DNA of 64,000 nt from Zoogloea sp. LCSB751 (GTDB taxonomy: Bacteria; Pseudomonadota; Gammaproteobacteria; Burkholderiales; Rhodocyclaceae): positions 46,132 through 110,131 of the forward strand of contig NZ_MWUM01000017.1 in NCBI RefSeq assembly GCF_002028455.1, in the 5' to 3' direction. The position numbers were made by a program, and so were the translations under genes. Within the stretch, counting starts at the first letter, position 1; the number at the start of each line of letters is the position of its first letter. This document shows positions 59,258 through 64,000 of the stretch, piece after piece. The notes under the pieces were generated by a model that saw only the letters and a program-made list of their open reading frames with translations, made no database searches and was not told the origin of the DNA.

Positions 59258-60529
59258 TCAGCCGTATTTGATGGGCAGCAGCTCGGCCTGCACGGGAATC
59301 ATCGGGGCTTGGCTGTTATCGACGATCACCAGTTCCAGGCCCTTGCCGCGCTTCTGCCACTGGCCGGCGACCAGCGGGGTCTTGCTGATGTTGGGCACCG
59401 GCCCCTTGCGGAAGTCGATGTGGCCGACGACGGTGTCGAGGCTGGTGCCGCGGATCGCGTTACGGATCGCTTCCGGGTCCTTGCCGCCGGAACGCTTGAG
59501 CACGTCCAGCGCGGTTTCGAACAGGGAGTGCTTGAGGCCCAGCGGCATCGTCCAGGGCTTGCCGCTGGCGGCCATGTAGGCGTCGGCCAGCTGGCGCGCG
59601 CTCTGGCCGGTGAGGCTGGACTTGAACGGGTGCGCCGGGCTCCACATCAGCTCGACGGTGAGCCCCTCGGCACGGTCGCCGAAGGCCGCGATGGCCGCCG
59701 GGAACTCGGTTGCCTTGGCCACCGTGACGATCTTCGGGCGGAAGCCCTGCTGGCCGGCCTGGTTCCAGAAGTTGGCGAAATCCGGTGGCGGCACCACGCC
59801 GGTCACGATGTCCACACCGGCGCCCTTGAAGGCCGAGATGAAGGACGAGAAATTGTTGATCGGCGACTGGAAGCGGCCACGATCCACCACCTTGAAGCCT
59901 TTCGAGGCCAGCACCGGCGGAAAACCCAGCTTGCCGTCACCCCACGCGTTGCCGTCCTCGTCGTTGGGCCACAGGCCGCCGACCGCCTTGGAGGTGGGGA
60001 TCTTGCCCCACAGACTGGAGAAGGTGCCGATGATGTCTTCCAGGCCCCAGAAGAAGTGGTAGGTCCACTCGAAGCCCTGCTTCGGGTCGCCCTTGCGGCC
60101 GAAGAAATAGGGCTGCCACGGCGCATCGTTGGTGATACAGGGCACGCCGTTGAGCTCGCACTGGTCGGCCACCGGATTGGTGGTGGCCGGCGTGGAGGAC
60201 GCAATGACCAAATCGACCTTGTCGCGCAGGATCAATTCGGCTGCGGCGGCGCCAGCGCGGTTCGGATTGGACTGGGAATCCTTGTAGACGATCTCCACCG
60301 CGTATTTCTTGCCGCCGGACACGATGCCGCCAGCCACCGCCTTGCGCACCTGTTCGAGGGTGAAGGCATCGGGTTCCGCAAAGGCGGCCAATGGGCCGGT
60401 CTGCGGGCTCACATAGCCGATCTTGAAGGTCGTCCCGCCGGCGGCACGCACCCAGGGCGCGGCCAGCGACGTCGCTGCGGCGGCGGCCCCGGACTTGAGG
60501 AGGGTGCGGCGAATATGGTTTACCGTCAT
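59258..60529 (-). CDS. ABC transporter substrate-binding protein (aromatic uptake)
   Basis: 423 residues. A twin-arginine-like leader (HIRRTLLKSGAAAAATSLAAPWVRA, cleavage near 28) suggests export to the periplasm, possibly by Tat. The mature part is a two-lobed type I binding protein (FKIGYVSPQTGPLAAFAEPD, IVYKDSQSNPNRAGAAAAELILRDKVDLVIAS, TGVVPPPDFANFW). LivJ relatives of this length occur in aromatic-degradation operons. AGGAGA precedes the ATG at 60529. First gene of the operon, divergent from lysR. Confidence 0.92.
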   Translation of the reverse strand: MTVNHIRRTLLKSGAAAAATSLAAPWVRAAGGTTFKIGYVSPQTGPLAAFAEPDAFTLEQVRKAVAGGIVSGGKKYAVEIVYKDSQSNPNRAGAAAAELILRDKVDLVIASSTPATTNPVADQCELNGVPCITNDAPWQPYFFGRKGDPKQGFEWTYHFFWGLEDIIGTFSSLWGKIPTSKAVGGLWPNDEDGNAWGDGKLGFPPVLASKGFKVVDRGRFQSPINNFSSFISAFKGAGVDIVTGVVPPPDFANFWNQAGQQGFRPKIVTVAKATEFPAAIAAFGDRAEGLTVELMWSPAHPFKSSLTGQSARQLADAYMAASGKPWTMPLGLKHSLFETALDVLKRSGGKDPEAIRNAIRGTSLDTVVGHIDFRKGPVPNISKTPLVAGQWQKRGKGLELVIVDNSQAPMIPVQAELLPIKYG

Positions 60530-60702
60530 TTTTGTCTCCTGATATTTTTTCGTGTCTAATGTTCGCCCCGCCTGCGCCGGCAATCGGCATTGCGAGTGAA
60601 TTGACGCTTTCTTGATGGCGGATGGGCAGGAACTGCCCGATGCCTGCGGCGAATTCTCGGCCCGGCGAAATGGCACGTCCAATATCGTTTTTGTCTTCAA
60701 CT

Positions 60703-60717
60703 ATACCGGGGAGGTAT
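60703..60717. promoter_or_regulatory. CatM/BenM-type LysR operator (ATAC-N7-GTAT)
   Basis: ATACCGGGGAGGTAT is an exact ATAC-N7-GTAT site, the consensus of BenM/CatM-like regulators. It overlaps the ribosome site of the lysR gene (GGGGAGG), so binding should repress lysR; it also lies in the shared region upstream of the ABC operon. Confidence 0.75.
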
Positions 60718-60719
60718 AA

Positions 60720-61616
60720 ATGGAGTTGCGCCAGCTCAGGTATTTCGAGGCCGTGGCAAGCACCCTCAATTTCAGCCGCGCGGCCGAACGCCTGCACATC
60801 GCGCAACCTCCCCTGTCGCGCCAGATCCAGCAACTCGAGGAGGAACTCGGCGTGCCGCTGCTCGACCGCTCGAGCCGGCCGCTCAAGCTCACCAACGCCG
60901 GCAGCTTCTTCTACGACCAGACCGTGCAGGTTCTGGCCCGGTTGAAGGAGATCCAGAAGGCCACGCGGCGCATCGGTGCCGGCAGCACACGCTGGATGGG
61001 CATCGGCTTCGTGCCGTCCATTCTCTACGGCTTTCTGCCCAACGTGCTGCAGCGCTTCACCACCGAGAACGACAAGCTGGACATCTCCCTGTCCGAGCTG
61101 ACCTCCGTGCAGCAGGCCGAGGCGCTGAAGGCCGGGCGCATCGACGTCGGCTTCGGCCGCCTGGCGATCCAGGACGAAGGGCTGGAGAACATCGTTCTCA
61201 CCGAAGAGGCACTGGTCGTCGCCGTCCCCAGCAACAGCCCGCTGACCCGCGAAGCCGCAATTCCGCTCAAGCGCCTCGCCGGCGAGGTGCTGGTGCTCTA
61301 CCCGGCCTCGCCGCGCCCCAGCTTCGCCGACCAGGTGCTGAACCAGTTCAGTGTGCGCGGCTACGAGATCGGCAAGACCTACGAGACCAACGGCCTGCAG
61401 ACCGCCATCGGCCTCGTCGCCGCCGGCATGGGCGTGACCCTGGTGCCGGAATCCGTGCAGCGCCTGCGCCGCGACGACGTGGCCTATCGCCCCCTCGTCG
61501 AGCAAGGCCTGACCTCACCGCTGATCATGACGATCCGCACCGGCGACACCTCGGCCCACGTGGCCACGTTCCGCGCGATGATCGAAGCCGCACTGGTTTC
61601 TACCGACGAAAGCTGA
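60720..61616 (+). CDS. LysR family regulator, BenM/CatM/ClcR-like
   Basis: 298 residues. N-terminal winged HTH (MELRQLRYFEAVASTLNFSRAAERLHIAQPPLSRQIQQLEEELGVPLLDR) of the CatR/BenM subgroup, then the effector domain (GIGFVPSILYGFLPNVLQRF, RIDVGFGRLAI). These proteins respond to muconate-type or related ring-cleavage intermediates. Divergent from the ABC operon and followed by the catechol 2,3-dioxygenase gene; matching sites lie at both. GGGGAGG precedes the ATG. Confidence 0.92.
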   Translation: MELRQLRYFEAVASTLNFSRAAERLHIAQPPLSRQIQQLEEELGVPLLDRSSRPLKLTNAGSFFYDQTVQVLARLKEIQKATRRIGAGSTRWMGIGFVPSILYGFLPNVLQRFTTENDKLDISLSELTSVQQAEALKAGRIDVGFGRLAIQDEGLENIVLTEEALVVAVPSNSPLTREAAIPLKRLAGEVLVLYPASPRPSFADQVLNQFSVRGYEIGKTYETNGLQTAIGLVAAGMGVTLVPESVQRLRRDDVAYRPLVEQGLTSPLIMTIRTGDTSAHVATFRAMIEAALVSTDES

Positions 61617-61639
61617 CCCGCGACCGCCCCACCCCTACT

Positions 61640-61654
61640 ATATCTTTCAGGTAT
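61640..61654 (+). promoter_or_regulatory. Second LysR-type site before catechol 2,3-dioxygenase
   Basis: ATATCTTTCAGGTAT is ATAT-N7-GTAT, one base off the consensus seen at 60703. It lies 170-184 bases before the dioxygenase start, so the same LysR protein may activate this operon. Confidence 0.55.
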
Positions 61655-61823
61655 GAAGGACAACCCCATCAGTATTTGACGCCATTCTCCTTTGCTTCGA
61701 CCATTGCAGCATGACGTGGTCGGAACGCCCGGCTCGCCAATAAGAAATATGCGCATCAAATTGCGCTGACGATTTATTTCAGACAAATAAATCTGCAGGT
61801 CGAACCATTAAAGGAGGATTCAA

Positions 61824-62750
61824 ATGTCAATGACGGGAGTATTGCGGCCGGGACACTGCCAATTGCGCGTCCTGGACCTGGAGGAGTCGGTCAATTTCTA
61901 TACCAACGTATTTGGCCTGGTCGAAACCGGACGGGACAAATCGGGTCGCGTCTATTTCAAATGCCATGACGAGCGCGACCACCACAGCTTCGTCATCCGC
62001 GAAGCCGACCGCGCCGGCATGGATTTCTATGCCTTCAAGGTGCGCGACAAGGCCACGCTGGAAAAACTCAATTCCGACCTGCGCGCCTACGGCGTGCCGA
62101 CCGAGCGCATTCCTGCCGGCGATCTGCTCGAAACCGGCGAGCGCGTGCGCTTCGAGGTGCCCACCGGCCACCTGATCGAGCTCTACGCGGAAAAAACCGC
62201 GGTCGGCGACGGCCTCGGCTACGTGAATCCGGACGTGATCATCGAGAACCGCAAGGGCATCTCGCCGGTGCGCCTCGACCACTGGCAGATCCACGGCGCC
62301 GACCTGGACGGCAGCCGCGACCTGTTCGTCAATGTGCTCGGCTTCAGCCTGGTGGAAAAGATCCTCGGCGAAGACGGCAAGACCGACATGGCCGTGTGGC
62401 TGAGCTGTTCCACCAAGGCTCACGACATCGCCTTCGTGCGCGACGAGCGCAACAACACGCTGCACCACGCCTCCTTTCTGCTGGAAACCTGGGAACAGGT
62501 GCTGCGCGCCGCCGACCTGATGGGCAAGCACCGCGTCTCCATCGACAACGGCCCGCTGCGCCATGGCATCACCCGCGGCACGACGATCTACTCCTTCGAT
62601 CCGTCCGGCAACCGCCTGGAAACCTTCTGCGGCGGCTATGCCTTCTATCCGGACATGCAGCCCTATACCTGGACCTGGGACGAACTGGGCTCTGCGATCT
62701 TCTATCACACCCGCGCCCTCAACGAGCGCTTCCTGACCGTCGTGACCTGA
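61824..62750 (+). CDS. dmpB: Catechol 2,3-dioxygenase
   Basis: 308 residues (XylE/DmpB 307). Opens catechol next to its hydroxyls to give 2-hydroxymuconic semialdehyde, using Fe(II). Metal ligands by alignment to XylE: His153 (RLDHWQIHG), His214 or 215 (NTLHHASF) and Glu266 (NRLETFCGGY). The C-terminus TRALNERFLTVVT is typical. AAAGGAGG gives strong initiation. No xylT/dmpQ ferredoxin precedes it, unlike in dmp and xyl operons. Confidence 0.96.
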   Translation: MSMTGVLRPGHCQLRVLDLEESVNFYTNVFGLVETGRDKSGRVYFKCHDERDHHSFVIREADRAGMDFYAFKVRDKATLEKLNSDLRAYGVPTERIPAGDLLETGERVRFEVPTGHLIELYAEKTAVGDGLGYVNPDVIIENRKGISPVRLDHWQIHGADLDGSRDLFVNVLGFSLVEKILGEDGKTDMAVWLSCSTKAHDIAFVRDERNNTLHHASFLLETWEQVLRAADLMGKHRVSIDNGPLRHGITRGTTIYSFDPSGNRLETFCGGYAFYPDMQPYTWTWDELGSAIFYHTRALNERFLTVVT

Positions 62751-62869
62751 CGACGGCGCCGCGGACGGGCTGACGCCCCGGCCCGTCCGGCCCTCCCTCT
62801 GTCTGACCGAGCGACGTCCCCGCGCCCAGCGCGGGAGGCGAAGGGCCCGCTCACCCTCTGGAAACGCAA

Positions 62870-63664
62870 ATGGATCTTCAACTCCTTGGCAAACACGCAC
62901 TGGTGACCGGCTCGACGGCGGGCATCGGTTTCGCCACCGCCCAGCGCCTCGCCGCCGAAGGCGTGGCGGTGACGCTCAACGGACGCAGCACGGCCGGTGT
63001 CGACGCCGCCGTCCAGCGCCTGCGCGCCCTCCTCCCCGGCGCGCGCGTCGACGGCATCGCCGCCGATCTCGCGGGCCCGGACGGCGCCGCCCTTCTCGCG
63101 GAACGCTGCGAGCACGTGGACATCCTGGTCAACAACCTCGGCATCTACGAGCCCAAGCCTTTCCAGGAGATCAGCGACGCGGACTGGCTGCGCCTCTTCG
63201 ACGTGAATGTGATGAGCGGCGTGCGCCTGTCCCGCGTCGCCTTCCCGGCCATGAAACGGCGCGGCTTCGGGCGGATCATCTTCGTTTCCAGCGAATCCGG
63301 CCTCAATCCACCGCCCGAGATGATCCATTACGGCATGACCAAGGCCGCCCAGCTGTCCATCGCCCGCGCCCTCGCCGAAGCGAGCAAGGGAAGCGCGGTC
63401 ACCGTCAATGCGGTGCTCCCCGGCCCGACCCGTACCGAAGGCTCACGCGCCTTTACCGAACTCCTGGCCCGCGAACAAGGCATCGACGAGGCCCAGGTGG
63501 AGCGCAACTACTTCGCCGAGGAGCGCCCCGCCTCCTTGCTCGGCCGCTTCATCGACCCGGCCGAAGTGGCCGCCACCATCACCTACCTGTGCAGCCCCCT
63601 TGCCGCCGCGACCAACGGTTCCTCCGTGCGTGTGGATGGCGGCATCGTGCGCAGCATCGTTTGA
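62870..63664 (+). CDS. Short-chain dehydrogenase/reductase
   Basis: 264 residues. Classical SDR: TGSTAGIG cofactor motif near 14-21, NNLG near 88-91, catalytic Ser in FVSSESG, YGMTK (Tyr-x3-Lys) near 150-160, and PGPTRTEG after it. It could oxidise a hydroxylated intermediate with NAD(P)+. It lies between dmpB and dmpF, where the semialdehyde dehydrogenase or hydrolase is usually found, but it is not DmpC or DmpD. Its role in the pathway is unknown. Confidence 0.88.
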   Translation: MDLQLLGKHALVTGSTAGIGFATAQRLAAEGVAVTLNGRSTAGVDAAVQRLRALLPGARVDGIAADLAGPDGAALLAERCEHVDILVNNLGIYEPKPFQEISDADWLRLFDVNVMSGVRLSRVAFPAMKRRGFGRIIFVSSESGLNPPPEMIHYGMTKAAQLSIARALAEASKGSAVTVNAVLPGPTRTEGSRAFTELLAREQGIDEAQVERNYFAEERPASLLGRFIDPAEVAATITYLCSPLAAATNGSSVRVDGGIVRSIV

Positions 63665-63687
63665 CGAACTTTCCCGAGGACATTGCG

Positions 63688-64000
63688 ATGACCCAAAAAA
63701 TCAAATGCGCCCTGATCGGCCCGGGCAACATCGGCACGGACCTGCTGGCCAAGCTGCAGCGCAGCCCGGTGCTGGAGCCGGTGTGGATGGTCGGCATCGA
63801 CCCGGAATCGGACGGCCTAAAGCGGGCCCGTGAGATGGGCCTCAAGACCACCGCCGACGGCGTGGACGGCCTCTTGCCCCACGTGCTGGCCGACGGCGTG
63901 CAGATCGCCTTCGACGCCACGTCCGCCTACGTGCATGCCGAGAACAGCCGCAAGCTCAACGAGCTCGGCGTGCTGATGGTCGACCTCACTCCTGCCGCCA
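63688..64000 (+). CDS. dmpF: Acetaldehyde dehydrogenase (acylating), partial
   Basis: The ATG at 63688 (CGAGGA upstream) opens a frame that runs off the window after 104 codons. MTQKIKCALIGPGNIGTDLLAKL is the NAD-binding start of DmpF/MhpF, followed by WMVGIDPESDGLKRAREMG and FDATSAYVHAENSRKL. The enzyme turns acetaldehyde from the DmpG aldolase into acetyl-CoA, with channelling. dmpG is expected just beyond the edge. Confidence 0.9.
   Translation, partial: MTQKIKCALIGPGNIGTDLLAKLQRSPVLEPVWMVGIDPESDGLKRAREMGLKTTADGVDGLLPHVLADGVQIAFDATSAYVHAENSRKLNELGVLMVDLTPAA

Overview
The window looks like a chromosome segment of a high-GC betaproteobacterium of the Rhodocyclales (Thauera / Azoarcus / Aromatoleum type). 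This rests on phenol-hydroxylase and meta-cleavage gene content, a PEP-CTERM exported protein behind a sigma-54 promoter, an H-NS relative with the C-terminal motif of that order's neighbours, and uniformly GC-rich third codon positions. It is an inference from gene content; no rRNA or tRNA gene was seen.

Layout. 0-5 kb: a TonB receptor / PepSY protein pair, a Met-rich secreted protein and a 2H phosphoesterase. 4.95-5.57 kb: a gene-free, AT-richer block with four copies of a 22-bp element, two of them exact DnaA boxes. 5.5-10.7 kb: a tightly overlapping minus-strand pyrimidine operon (URC1-like, URC4-like, upp, rutR-like, codA), with a RutR-type box before its first gene. 11-22.5 kb: housekeeping and signalling genes (Pal-like lipoprotein, MarR regulator, glutamine amidotransferase, purT, a chemoreceptor, mutL, PAS-GGDEF-EAL) and a subtilase remnant. 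23-36 kb: two RsuA-family pseudouridine synthases, prfB with its programmed frameshift, a four-gene cluster encoding a small SMC complex (kleisin-like, MukE-like and SMC-like subunits behind a membrane protein), a diguanylate cyclase and lysS. 36-42 kb: the PEP-CTERM gene, a tetR-hlyD-ABC efflux operon and an H-NS-like gene with a long Ala/Glu coiled coil. 42-46 kb: a papain-like protease fused to a six-repeat propeller, followed at once by a chagasin-type inhibitor, then an exonuclease/GIY-YIG fusion.

46-64 kb is an aromatic catabolic island. dmpKLMNOP (multicomponent phenol hydroxylase) lies behind a consensus sigma-54 promoter with an IHF site and a plausible activator site; a DmpR/XylR-type activator is convergent at its end. 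A minus-strand operon encodes a branched-chain-type ABC importer, an outer-membrane channel, a hemerythrin-like protein and dmpE. A BenM/CatM-like LysR gene is divergent from it. Catechol 2,3-dioxygenase, an SDR and the start of dmpF run off the right edge. Together they would import an aromatic compound, hydroxylate phenol to catechol, cleave it in meta fashion and send the products to pyruvate and acetyl-CoA. The DmpQ/XylT-type ferredoxin, DmpC, DmpD and DmpG are not in the window.
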